NCBI GenBank assembly: GCA_021232515.1
Contig: JAJPOQ010000119.1
Span: 1 to 61,541 of the forward strand
DNA: 61,541 bases
Source: Lentisphaeraceae bacterium
GTDB taxonomy: Bacteria > Verrucomicrobiota > Lentisphaeria > Lentisphaerales > Lentisphaeraceae
Direction: 5' to 3'
Part shown: piece by piece, positions 8,956 through 16,965 of the stretch
Layout of the letters: every line of letters starts with the position of its first letter
How positions within the stretch are numbered: position 1 is the first letter of the stretch
Made by a program: the position numbers and the translations under genes
The notes under the pieces: generated by a model
What the model was told of the DNA's origin: nothing
Seen by the model: the letters and a program-made list of their open reading frames with translations, nothing else
Database searches by the model: none

Positions 8956-10083
8956 ATGAGCAATCATTCTAAAGACGGCAAGTTCGATAAGCCAAAGATG
9001 GGGATCTATCACCCTTACGAATTCTTTTTTTGTGGATTTTCAAATAGTGGCAAAACAACTCTCATGTCGAAGGTTATAAGTAAACTCAGCGACAAGTACG
9101 ATGTTTCTTGTGTTAAGCACTGTAGTCATAGGTATAACTTCGATAGCGAAGGCAAAGATAGCTGGCAGTTTGCAAACGCAGGTGCGCAAAATGTTGTTTT
9201 GAATGCACCGGGCAAATGGGCAGGTCACTTTCAGGGTGATTTGAATAAGTTTGACCTTATAGAGCAACTTCGAAATGCCGACTTTGTTTTAGCGGAAGGA
9301 GCTAAAGATCAAGCAGGAGATAAGATCCTTGTTCTTGATGAAGAGATGTCGATTCTTGAAAACTTTGAAAGTGGTGAGATCTCAGGAGTTAAAGCTTTAA
9401 CTGGGATTAAAAAGCCCGAGAAAGACTATGGCTTGCCATACTTTGATCGCAATGATGTAGATGCCATAAGTCAATTTGTTTTAGATGAACTCCTTTCTCA
9501 GGTACCTCCGGTGAAAGCCTTGCTTCTTACTGGTGGGAAAAGCACTCGTATGGGCCAAGATAAAGCTCTACTTGAGTATGCAGGAGAGAAGCAGATAAAT
9601 CGTCTTCATAAGCTTTTAAGTGCGAACTTTGATGAAGTGAAGGTTTCGTGTAAGTCAAAGGGGCAGTATCCAGGCTTTTCGGAAGATTCGTATATCGAAG
9701 ACCGGTATCACGGTTTGGGGCCATTAGCAGGAATACTTTCAGTTATTTCAGAAGATGCACAATCGGCATGGTTGGTAGTTGCAGTGGATCTACCATATGT
9801 AGATCAAGCAAGTATCGATTATTTATTGGAAAAACGAAATCCTTTTAAAACGGCGACAGCGTTTAAAAGTAACTTTAAAGACTTTCCTGAACCATTGTGC
9901 ACAATTTACGAGCCGCACTCGCGTCATAATATTTTTAAATTTATGGGAATGGGTTACAGTTGTCCTCGTAAAGTATTGATCAATTCACCGGTCGAACTTT
10001 TAGAACAACAGAATCCAAAATGGTTGGAGAATGCCAATACTCCTGAAGAGTATGAAGAAATTTGCCAGGAACTAGATAAGTAA
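8956..10083 (+). CDS. MobB-MobA fusion: molybdopterin-guanine dinucleotide synthesis
   Basis: 375 residues with two enzymes in one chain. Residues ~22-175 are MobB-like, a P-loop GTPase with Walker A G-F-S-N-S-G-K-T-T at 27-35. Residues ~187-375 are MobA, a nucleotidyltransferase with the signature 'LLLTGGKSTRMGQDKALL' (L-x-G-G-x-S-x-R-M-G-x-D-K) and 'VVAVDLPYVD' for the metal site. MobA couples GMP to molybdopterin, so the host should make MGD for DMSO-reductase-family enzymes such as formate dehydrogenase, nitrate reductase or DMSO reductase. Starts directly after the moaA stop; its TAA overlaps the moaD ATG (TAATG). Confidence 0.92.
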   Translation: MSNHSKDGKFDKPKMGIYHPYEFFFCGFSNSGKTTLMSKVISKLSDKYDVSCVKHCSHRYNFDSEGKDSWQFANAGAQNVVLNAPGKWAGHFQGDLNKFDLIEQLRNADFVLAEGAKDQAGDKILVLDEEMSILENFESGEISGVKALTGIKKPEKDYGLPYFDRNDVDAISQFVLDELLSQVPPVKALLLTGGKSTRMGQDKALLEYAGEKQINRLHKLLSANFDEVKVSCKSKGQYPGFSEDSYIEDRYHGLGPLAGILSVISEDAQSAWLVVAVDLPYVDQASIDYLLEKRNPFKTATAFKSNFKDFPEPLCTIYEPHSRHNIFKFMGMGYSCPRKVLINSPVELLEQQNPKWLENANTPEEYEEICQELDK

Positions 10084-10322
10084 TGAAAGTCACAGTTAAG
10101 TATTTTGCCATCTTGAAAGATGAAAGTGGCGTTGATGAAGAAGTTGTTGAAGGCAACTTTGGGTCGCCGAAAGAACTCTACACATTTTTGAAAAGTGATA
10201 AGAACTTAAGCCTGTGTTCTTCAAAGCTGAAAGTTGCTGTAAATGATGAATTCTCCAATTGGGAAGTTCCGTTAAGCGATGGCGATACAGTTGTCTTTAT
10301 TCCCCCGGTTGCTGGAGGTTAG
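10083..10322 (+). CDS. moaD: Molybdopterin synthase small (sulfur carrier) subunit MoaD
   Basis: 79 residues, a ubiquitin-like fold protein ending in 'FIPPVAGG'. The C-terminal Gly-Gly becomes a thiocarboxylate that donates sulfur to cyclic pyranopterin monophosphate. Start overlaps the mobBA stop. The codons for its terminal Gly-Gly (GGAGGT) lie 8-13 nt before the moaE ATG and act as its Shine-Dalgarno. A sulfurylating partner (MoeB) is not in the window. Confidence 0.93.
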   Translation: MKVTVKYFAILKDESGVDEEVVEGNFGSPKELYTFLKSDKNLSLCSSKLKVAVNDEFSNWEVPLSDGDTVVFIPPVAGG

Positions 10323-10324
10323 TC

Positions 10325-10762
10325 ATGAAAAAGTTTCGTATAAACTCGAATCCAGTTAAGCCTGAAGCTTTGAAGCAAGAGTTGTTTGTTCCAGAAGCAG
10401 GTGGTTTTGTTTCTTTTGAAGGTTGGGTTCGAAATAGAAATGAAGGCAAAGATGTAACGCACCTTGAGTATTCATCCTATGACGCTTTAGCCGTTAAAGA
10501 AGGTCTGAAGATCATTGATGAAGCAATTGAAAGATTCGACGTGGTAGATGCTTTAGTGGAACACCGTGTTGGTGATTTGCAGATCGGTGAAGTTGCCGTT
10601 GTCGTTCATGTATCGTCGATTCACCGAGGTCCGGCATTTGATGCTTGTGAGTATATTATTGATGAGTTGAAGGTACGTGTTCCAATTTGGAAAAAGGAAC
10701 ACTATACCGATGGGGACAGTGGCTGGATTGAGTGCCACGAGTGCTCAAAGCACGCTCATTAA
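10325..10762 (+). CDS. moaE: Molybdopterin synthase large (catalytic) subunit MoaE
   Basis: 145 residues from the ATG at 10325. This start is preferred over an upstream in-frame start at 10259 because it follows GGAGG and the extra residues have no family resemblance. Family motifs: 'GGFVSFEGWVRN', 'LEYSSYDALA', 'HRVGDLQIGEVAVVV', 'SSIHRGPAF' and 'VPIWKKE' with the catalytic lysines. It transfers two sulfurs from MoaD to form molybdopterin. Last gene of the operon; its stop overlaps that of the convergent gene at 10759 by 4 nt, with no terminator between. Confidence 0.94.
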   Translation: MKKFRINSNPVKPEALKQELFVPEAGGFVSFEGWVRNRNEGKDVTHLEYSSYDALAVKEGLKIIDEAIERFDVVDALVEHRVGDLQIGEVAVVVHVSSIHRGPAFDACEYIIDELKVRVPIWKKEHYTDGDSGWIECHECSKHAH

Positions 10763-13700
10763 TCTATCGAGATATCGTTGATCGCTTTCAGGTTTAGTTT
10801 ACCTGTTCCTAAAAGTGGAATCTCTTCGATTTGGTGAAAGTCATTTGGTTTTGGAATCCATAAGTTTGGAATCTCTTTTTCCTTGAGCTTTGTCAGAAGA
10901 TCTTTTATATCTTTCTCTATTGGCAAATGAAGGACTATGAGCTTTTCTCCTTTAGTTGCATCCGGCTTGCCGACTACAACGAAGGTCATTTCCTCTATAC
11001 CAAGGGCTTCTTGAAGAGCTTCTTCAACTCCACCATGTGGAACCATTTCACCTGCTATTTTACTAAAGCGGCTCATACGACCAGTTAGATTGATGTAGCC
11101 GTCAGGTCTTACAACTCCTAAGTCTCCAGTATTGTACCAACCATCTTTAAGAACTTCGGCAGTTTTTTCTGGCTCATCCAAGTAACCTTTCATCACACCT
11201 GGACCACTGACCAAGAGAAGACCTTCTTCGCCATAAGGTAGTGGTTCAAGGGTATCGGCATTGACAGCTTTGACGAGAACACCAGGGATAGGGTGACCAA
11301 CAGAACCTTTCTTACCTTGCTTTTTACCTATATCCCAAGTGTTAGTTGGTATGTTTACACTAACGCCCGGGGACAGTTCAGTAGCACCGTAAGCTTCAAT
11401 TGGCCAAACCCCAGCAGTTTTATGAAAAGCTTCAGCAACTGACTGACGTAGCTTTTCAGCTCCACTCAAGACGATACGCAGGCTTTCTAGTTGTTCAGGT
11501 TTACAACGTCTAGCGTAGCTGTTTAGAAAGGTAGGTGTACCAAACATGATGGTTAGCTTATGCTTTTGAATCAGCTCACCAACTTTATTTGCCTCAAGAG
11601 GGTTTGGATGATAAACAATCTTGTTATGGTAAGAGAGCGGTAACCAAAACGATGAGAGGAATCCGAAGCAGTGGAAAAGAGGCATAGAACCAAGTAGACT
11701 GTCGCCATCTTGGACGTTAAAGACTCTGTATATTCCACTTAAGTTACTGGTGAAGTTGTGGTGAGTTAAAACCACACCTTTTGGTGTACCAGTTGATCCA
11801 CTTGAGAAGAGTACTGTTGCTGTTGAGTGGATGTCTTTTGCGGTTTTAGGGAATAGCTTCTTCTCGAGTATTGAAGATGGCAATAGTAAAGAACGTATAG
11901 CTTTGGACTTACAGTCCGCAGGCATATTTTTAGCCACTTCTTCAAGATACACTATCTCAACGCCTTCAGGCAAAGTAACTTTGACTTTGTGCATAAACTT
12001 TTTAGAAGTTAGTATGCGTTTCATGTTACATTTTTTAGCTGCGTGCTCTAGAGACTCCTTCGATGCTGTGAAGTTTAAAAATACAGGGATTTTATCGGCA
12101 TACATCGTTGCTAGTGCCGTTACAGTACCTGCAACACATGTTGGAAGTAAAATACCGATATAGTTTTCATCTGCAGTTTCAGTCTTTTTAATCCAGTTGC
12201 GGATTGCTAGAGACTTTATAAGTACAGTTATATTTTTGACTGGCGCTGAGTCCGAGTCTTGAATGATTTTTTGAAATGGGTGACGTCTAGCGTGACGTAA
12301 GAAGTCAGCATGTAAAGGACGAGCTGAATCGAACATCTCAGTCTCTACTTTCATTTCCATTTCTCGAACGTTGCTGCGCAGTTTTTGAGCTGTTGTATCG
12401 TAAGGAAGAGCTTCACCAATTTTGATGTTTAGAGGATACGGGAACTTCTTTGGTATACGTGGTCGAAGCTTTTCGCCATACTTAAAGCTGAAGATACTAC
12501 CCCATGCTTGACCAAGGTATAATGGGATGATCGCTACATCTTTTCTTTCAGGAAGCATCTTTGAAAAACCACCTTTGAATTCACTTAAAACTCCAGATCG
12601 AGTTAGTTGCCCCTCAGGGAAAACACAAAGGACTTCGCCGTTTTCCAGAGACTCTCGAGCAGCTTTGATACACTCAAGAATTGCCTTCTTGCCTTTAGCT
12701 TCAGGGACAGGGATAAAGTTGAGCCACTTGAAGAATGGTTTGAACAGAGCGATCTCGTAGTACATGTCACTTATGAGGAAGCGAACTCTTCTGTCAGTCG
12801 CTACTGTGAGTAAGAAACCATCGAGCCAAGTAACATGATTTGGCAGTAAAAGAACAGGTCCTTCTTTTGGGATGTTCTCTTGCCCTTCAATTTTCATTTT
12901 GTAACAGACTCTCAAACCGTTGACAATCAGAAAGCGTAAGAAGAAGTCAGGCAGGCGATAGAAACAAAAGGCAGCTACAAAAGCAGTGACAACAACACAA
13001 ACCTGTAGAACACCTCTAGTATTTTTGAACCAGCCTTGATCACTACCAATATAAACTAAGTATGCCGCAGCTAGCATAAAGACAAAAGAGATGAAATTGT
13101 CGAAAGCAAGGATACGTCCACGCAACTTTTCATCAGATTTTTGCTGAACATATACTTTAAGAGGTAGGATAAAGCAACCACCGAAAATACCCATCATAGC
13201 CATATCAAAGTACGCTCTTTTAACATTGGCAGCATAAGATAAATCAAGCATAAAGATCATCATGCCTACTATACCGATAGGGACTAAACCTAGTTCGATG
13301 ATTCCTCTAGAAAGTTTACCGGCTAAAAAGCAACCTAGACCCATGCCTAGAGAAAGTACGACAAGTAATAATGAACCTTGTAAGTTTGCACTTTCGGCTG
13401 GGATGTTAAGCGCAAATTTTGCCATATTTAAAACGCAGCTGATAAGAATGACACCGACGGCGTAAAAGAAGGCTTCACCTAAAATACAGAAGAATAAGCT
13501 TTTGTTTTTTATAGAGGCTTTAAATGAATTGTAGAGGTCGCCAAGGACGTTGACGTTAAACTTGAGTTTATCATCTTGTGCTGGCGTATGAGGTATTTTT
13601 AGAGATATTAATGCACCGGCAACAGCAAGTCCTGGAAAAATTAATAGAAGACTTGGTTGCTGTATAGCGTAACTACTGATTGCAGTACCAAAAATAACAG

Positions 13701-14202
13701 CCATGAATTGCATCATTTCTATAAGGCCATTTACCTCTGAACTTTCTTGCTCAGTAAAGAGTTGAGGGATGATTCCGTTTCGCGATGGTGAGAAGAAGGT
13801 CGATTGTAGTGACATAAGAAAAACCGTTAAGAGGAGCATCTTGTGCCAAAAAGTGACGTTGTCAGGATTCTGCTGGAACATATAAATTGTCCAAGCGCCG
13901 AGAATCATAACTCCGATTTCTGTGAATTTTGAAACTTTTAAAATACTTGAACGGCGAAAACGGTCGGATGCCCAACCGGATAAGGTAGCAAAAAGTACAA
14001 ATGGTAGAGAGAAGTAGAAGGTGACTTCTGAATTTAACGCCAAGCCAAACAGCTCGGCTTCTTCTCCTGTGGAAGTTCCGTACTTCTGCAGAACAAGAAG
14101 ATTTACAACACTGAAAATAACCGCTGTTTTAAAAGCATTGTCGTTGAATACTCCTAGGCAGTAGGAAAGGGCTACTCCATAGAATCTTTTTTCTTTAATC
14201 AT
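10759..14202 (-). CDS. Three-module MFS transporter / PlsC acyltransferase / acyl-ACP(CoA) ligase (LplT-Aas type)
   Basis: 1147 residues. Residues 1-~410 form a 12-segment MFS transporter like LplT (lysophospholipid flippase). Residues ~430-620 are a PlsC-type acyltransferase with the N-H-x4-D box near residue 455 (NHVTWLDG) and 'FPEGQLTRSG'. Residues ~650-1147 are an AMP-forming acyl ligase with the P-loop near residue 794 (LFSSGSTGTPKG), 'YGATELSP' and 'YNTGDLG'. Inferred role: import of lyso-phospholipids and re-acylation with activated fatty acid. In E. coli the same functions are split between LplT and Aas. Converges on moaE with a 4-nt overlap. Confidence 0.9.
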   Translation of the reverse strand: MIKEKRFYGVALSYCLGVFNDNAFKTAVIFSVVNLLVLQKYGTSTGEEAELFGLALNSEVTFYFSLPFVLFATLSGWASDRFRRSSILKVSKFTEIGVMILGAWTIYMFQQNPDNVTFWHKMLLLTVFLMSLQSTFFSPSRNGIIPQLFTEQESSEVNGLIEMMQFMAVIFGTAISSYAIQQPSLLLIFPGLAVAGALISLKIPHTPAQDDKLKFNVNVLGDLYNSFKASIKNKSLFFCILGEAFFYAVGVILISCVLNMAKFALNIPAESANLQGSLLLVVLSLGMGLGCFLAGKLSRGIIELGLVPIGIVGMMIFMLDLSYAANVKRAYFDMAMMGIFGGCFILPLKVYVQQKSDEKLRGRILAFDNFISFVFMLAAAYLVYIGSDQGWFKNTRGVLQVCVVVTAFVAAFCFYRLPDFFLRFLIVNGLRVCYKMKIEGQENIPKEGPVLLLPNHVTWLDGFLLTVATDRRVRFLISDMYYEIALFKPFFKWLNFIPVPEAKGKKAILECIKAARESLENGEVLCVFPEGQLTRSGVLSEFKGGFSKMLPERKDVAIIPLYLGQAWGSIFSFKYGEKLRPRIPKKFPYPLNIKIGEALPYDTTAQKLRSNVREMEMKVETEMFDSARPLHADFLRHARRHPFQKIIQDSDSAPVKNITVLIKSLAIRNWIKKTETADENYIGILLPTCVAGTVTALATMYADKIPVFLNFTASKESLEHAAKKCNMKRILTSKKFMHKVKVTLPEGVEIVYLEEVAKNMPADCKSKAIRSLLLPSSILEKKLFPKTAKDIHSTATVLFSSGSTGTPKGVVLTHHNFTSNLSGIYRVFNVQDGDSLLGSMPLFHCFGFLSSFWLPLSYHNKIVYHPNPLEANKVGELIQKHKLTIMFGTPTFLNSYARRCKPEQLESLRIVLSGAEKLRQSVAEAFHKTAGVWPIEAYGATELSPGVSVNIPTNTWDIGKKQGKKGSVGHPIPGVLVKAVNADTLEPLPYGEEGLLLVSGPGVMKGYLDEPEKTAEVLKDGWYNTGDLGVVRPDGYINLTGRMSRFSKIAGEMVPHGGVEEALQEALGIEEMTFVVVGKPDATKGEKLIVLHLPIEKDIKDLLTKLKEKEIPNLWIPKPNDFHQIEEIPLLGTGKLNLKAINDISID

Positions 14203-14289
14203 GTGAAACTAACTCCGATTTGATCTTTCTGTAATTCTACAGCCCCATCGATCATATTTAAAAATGAATTTATTTTAGTTGAGTATTGA

Positions 14290-15054
14290 TTATTTCGATA
14301 CTTTCTTTAATTTCGGAAATAGTAATATCTCAATTCGTCTGTTTTCAGCTCTTCCAGACTCAGACTTGTTGTCGCCAATTGGGTGGAACTCACCCATACC
14401 GACTATCTCAAAAAGTATAGGATCAACTTTGCCTGTACCCAACATGACATGCAGTACATTTGCAGCTCTTGTAGCAGAGAGCTCCCAGTTTGATGGAAAG
14501 CGATGGTTGTTAATAGGTATATTGTCAGTATGTCCTTCTATGCGAAAGCGCTTGTCATCTATTTGAGAAAAACCACCAGCAACTTTCGCTAGAACTTTTT
14601 TGCCATCTTCAGAGACGGAAGCATCACCAGAGGCAAAAAGGATTTTGTTTTCCATTTTAACCTTGATCACACCATTCATTTCAGAGATCTTAACACGCTG
14701 ATCATCAATAGTTTTTTTAAGGTCAGTCATCATTTTAGAATGTTCGGTGACAAGACTTTCTTTTTGTTTTTCTCGCTCTGCGATGAGCTTCTCAAGTTCT
14801 TTCTTATGCTTAGCAGTTGCTATCTCTATAGCTTTTATTTGCGCTTCATTCTGTTCTTGAAGGGCAGTTTTATCTTCAGTTAAATCAGTTTTTTCGGTAA
14901 GTATCTTATTCAACTCTTCATTTAAGGCTTCACTATGATTGATAACTTCAGTCAGTTCTTTTTTGACTTTATCATTTTCATACCAGAGATAGATAGTTGA
15001 GCCTATGGCGGCGAGTCCAAAAAGTGAGAGGAGGGTGATAACAGCGCGATTCAT
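14290..15054 (-). CDS. OmpA/MotB-family protein with N-terminal membrane anchor and coiled coil
   Basis: 254 residues from the ATG at 15054. Upstream in-frame codons read as non-conserved, basic sequence overlapping the preceding gene and are not used. Residues ~5-24 form a transmembrane helix, ~25-125 a Glu/Lys-rich coiled coil, and ~135-254 an OmpA C-terminal peptidoglycan-binding domain: 'FASGDASVSEDGKKVLAKVA', 'IEGHTDNIPI', 'ELSATRAANV' and 'GRAENRRIEI' carry the diaminopimelate-binding Asp/Arg positions. An inner-membrane anchor reaching the cell wall, as in MotB or related stators, is likely. No MotA/TolQ partner is adjacent. It follows the zinc-ribbon gene by 2 nt. Confidence 0.88.
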   Translation of the reverse strand: MNRAVITLLSLFGLAAIGSTIYLWYENDKVKKELTEVINHSEALNEELNKILTEKTDLTEDKTALQEQNEAQIKAIEIATAKHKKELEKLIAEREKQKESLVTEHSKMMTDLKKTIDDQRVKISEMNGVIKVKMENKILFASGDASVSEDGKKVLAKVAGGFSQIDDKRFRIEGHTDNIPINNHRFPSNWELSATRAANVLHVMLGTGKVDPILFEIVGMGEFHPIGDNKSESGRAENRRIEILLFPKLKKVSK

Positions 15055-15056
15055 AG

Positions 15057-15257
15057 TTAGATGGAGTCTATTATGGAATTGAGTTGTTTGAGATCGGCGA
15101 TGTATTTTTGGCGACAGCCATCGCAGCGAAACTCTTGTTCTCTTTCGTGTTCGTCTTTGAGCATGAGAGAATTGTTTTCTCGGCATAAAGGACATATAAA
15201 AATGACTTTCTTAAAGTTACCTATATATGAAAGTATTTTTACTTCATGTTTGTCCAT
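15057..15257 (-). CDS. Small zinc-ribbon protein, function unknown
   Basis: 66 residues with two Cys pairs, C-P-L-C near residue 23 and C-D-G-C near residue 45, as in a zinc ribbon. AGGA is placed 10 nt upstream of the ATG. Its stop is 2 nt from the start of the OmpA-like gene, so the two are probably co-transcribed and coupled. No recognised family. Confidence 0.7.
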   Translation of the reverse strand: MDKHEVKILSYIGNFKKVIFICPLCRENNSLMLKDEHEREQEFRCDGCRQKYIADLKQLNSIIDSI

Positions 15258-15486
15258 TCAGTTCGTCCTTTTTTGATTAAATTAAAAGGAGAGAGTGAAA
15301 AGGCAATCACCATTGTATCTAAAGTAGTATAAATAGCGACATTTTATTTCATTTGACTCTTCCTTTGGGTTTTCTTGCTGTTGTTATTGTTTCATTATCA
15401 ACGACTAAAAATTTTCAAAGTCTCATTTTCTGATGCTGCTTGTAAAAAACTCTTAAAAATGATGTGAATTAAGCTCAAAAGCTCTC

Positions 15487-15514
15487 TTGACATGCAGGCA
15501 TTGGGAGATATTAT
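15487..15514 (+). promoter_or_regulatory. Sigma70-type promoter of the tRNA gene
   Basis: A consensus -35 TTGACA at 15487-15492 and a -10 TATTAT at 15509-15514 are separated by 16 nt. The tRNA begins 14 nt after the -10. The preceding ~230 nt hold nothing else I can support. Confidence 0.85.
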
Positions 15515-15527
15515 TAGAGCACATTTC

Positions 15528-15601
15528 GGGCTCTTAGCTCAGTTGGTTAGAGCTCTCGACTCATAATCGAGCGGTCCCGGGTTCAAGTCCCTGAGGGCCC
15601 A
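15528..15601 (+). tRNA. tRNA with CAU anticodon (tRNA-Ile2 or elongator tRNA-Met)
   Basis: 74 nt fold as a cloverleaf: acceptor stem GGGCTCT pairs with AGGGCCC (one G-U), the D-arm holds TAGCTCAGTTGGTTAGAGC, and the anticodon arm is CTCGA-CTCATAA-TCGAG with anticodon CAT. The T-arm contains TTCAAGT. One T-stem pair is a C-T mismatch (CCGGG/CCCTG). It lacks the three G-C pairs of an initiator anticodon stem. The D-arm and anticodon region resemble E. coli tRNA-Ile2, which needs TilS; tilS lies at 31612-32904. Elongator Met cannot be excluded. No CCA is encoded. Confidence 0.93.
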
Positions 15602-15610
15602 CTAAATGTA

Positions 15611-15645
15611 AGCTCCTAAACACTCGTTGTTTAGGAGCTTTTTTT
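15611..15645 (+). terminator. Intrinsic terminator after the tRNA
   Basis: An 11-bp stem (AGCTCCTAAAC at 15611-15621, GTTTAGGAGCT at 15629-15639) is followed by a run of T. It begins 9 nt after the tRNA. Confidence 0.92.
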
Positions 15646-15741
15646 GTTTAAAGAGGATTCCATGAGTATATGTCGATGACAGCCTTATCGTCTCGTCGGC
15701 GTTTTGGAAGGCTTGGAAGTTATTTAATGATCTAGTTTGAA

Positions 15742-16317
15742 CTAATTATTTTTGATAATCTTTACAGATGTTGAATGCACCTTTTGTAGTAAATCTTCAC
15801 TATTGAGGTAACTAGTTTGAGAGATATCTATTGTTCGAAGTTTGTCTAACTTCTTTAGGTCTGGTAGTTCTTGGATCGAGGAGTGAGCTAGGTTTAATTC
15901 AATCAGTTCTTCTAGTTGATTGAGTTCCGGAATACTGTCTTTCGAAAAATGACTTAAACTTAGTTTTTCTAGAGTTTTCAACTTTTCTAAACCTTCAGTG
16001 CTTTGTATTGCAGTGTGATCTAATCGAAGACTTTCGAGATACTTTAAACTTTGTAGTGGTGTAAGGTCATCAAGAAAGGCATAGCTTAAATCAACAGAGA
16101 CAACTTTGCCGCTTATTTTTTTATTTAATAAGTCTGGAAGATATTGTTGCCAGTAATGGTCGATTCTTTTAAACGACCCACCATTCATTTCAATCCATTC
16201 ACAAGTTAGTTCTATTTCGGCTTGGCGCTTTTGGTAGCTGTTGTTGGTGATTAAAAGGCAGACGGTGAGAATGGCTATAAAAAGCACTGTCATTTTATAT
16301 TTTTTAATCTTATTCAA
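15742..16317 (-). CDS. Membrane-anchored leucine-rich-repeat protein
   Basis: 191 residues. Residues ~8-26 form a transmembrane or signal-anchor helix. From ~residue 70 there are about five leucine-rich repeats of 22-23 residues, such as 'LKYLESLRLDHTAIQSTEGL', 'LKTLEKLSLSHFS', 'LEELIELNLAHSSIQELPDL' and 'LDKLRTIDISQTSYL'. This fits an exported binding protein; no catalytic domain is seen. Monocistronic, divergent from the response regulator gene at 16438. Confidence 0.8.
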   Translation of the reverse strand: MNKIKKYKMTVLFIAILTVCLLITNNSYQKRQAEIELTCEWIEMNGGSFKRIDHYWQQYLPDLLNKKISGKVVSVDLSYAFLDDLTPLQSLKYLESLRLDHTAIQSTEGLEKLKTLEKLSLSHFSKDSIPELNQLEELIELNLAHSSIQELPDLKKLDKLRTIDISQTSYLNSEDLLQKVHSTSVKIIKNN

Positions 16318-16437
16318 TACAAATCCTCATACCGTTAAAAAATAAGATGCAGTAATCTTTAAATTTTACGAAGAATTTTTGCAATTGGTTAGTAGCGAGA
16401 GCTTATTAAATAAAACAAGTTTAAGAGGCAGGGAACT

Positions 16438-16905
16438 ATGTATGTAGTTATTGAAGATTGTGACACGACCAGACAGCTACTGACCGCCCTTATAGGGATG
16501 ACGACTAAAACGGATGTTTTAGACTATAGTAGTGCAGAGGGTTTTATAAGAGATTTAAAAGTTAATTCATATGATTTAGATGCTATTTTTGTTGATATAA
16601 ACCTACCTGGTATCACGGGGATAGAGTTAATTGAAAACTTTCAGAAAATACCGAGTTGTGCTTCTATTCCCATTGTTGTTTGTAGCGCTTCAAATGACAA
16701 AAGAGTTATCCTACAAAGTATAAAAGCTGGCGCAAAGAACTTCATCATTAAGCCTTTTACACGTGACCAAGTAACAACAGTATTGGAGTCTTTGCCTAAA
16801 AGAGAAAAAGCTACAGAGCCAGAAACGGAGCCTGAGAAGGAAGTCGATAATACACCAGATGATCAGGACGAGCTTGTGAAAGCAGCTCAGGATATGGCTA
16901 AGTAA
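16438..16905 (+). CDS. Single-domain response regulator (REC) with acidic tail
   Basis: 155 residues. A CheY-like receiver fills residues 1-~117: acidic pair E6/D7, phosphoacceptor Asp53 in 'IFVDINLPGITG', and conserved Lys105 in 'FIIKPF'. The last ~35 residues are an acidic, Glu/Thr-rich tail with no output domain, so it probably acts by protein-protein contact. No histidine kinase is adjacent. AGGGA precedes the ATG. Confidence 0.9.
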   Translation: MYVVIEDCDTTRQLLTALIGMTTKTDVLDYSSAEGFIRDLKVNSYDLDAIFVDINLPGITGIELIENFQKIPSCASIPIVVCSASNDKRVILQSIKAGAKNFIIKPFTRDQVTTVLESLPKREKATEPETEPEKEVDNTPDDQDELVKAAQDMAK

Positions 16906-16965
16906 AGTCGCAGCATGTCAGGAATGTAACTCTTCGGCATACCTCTTTTAAAGATAGGAGAGGTT

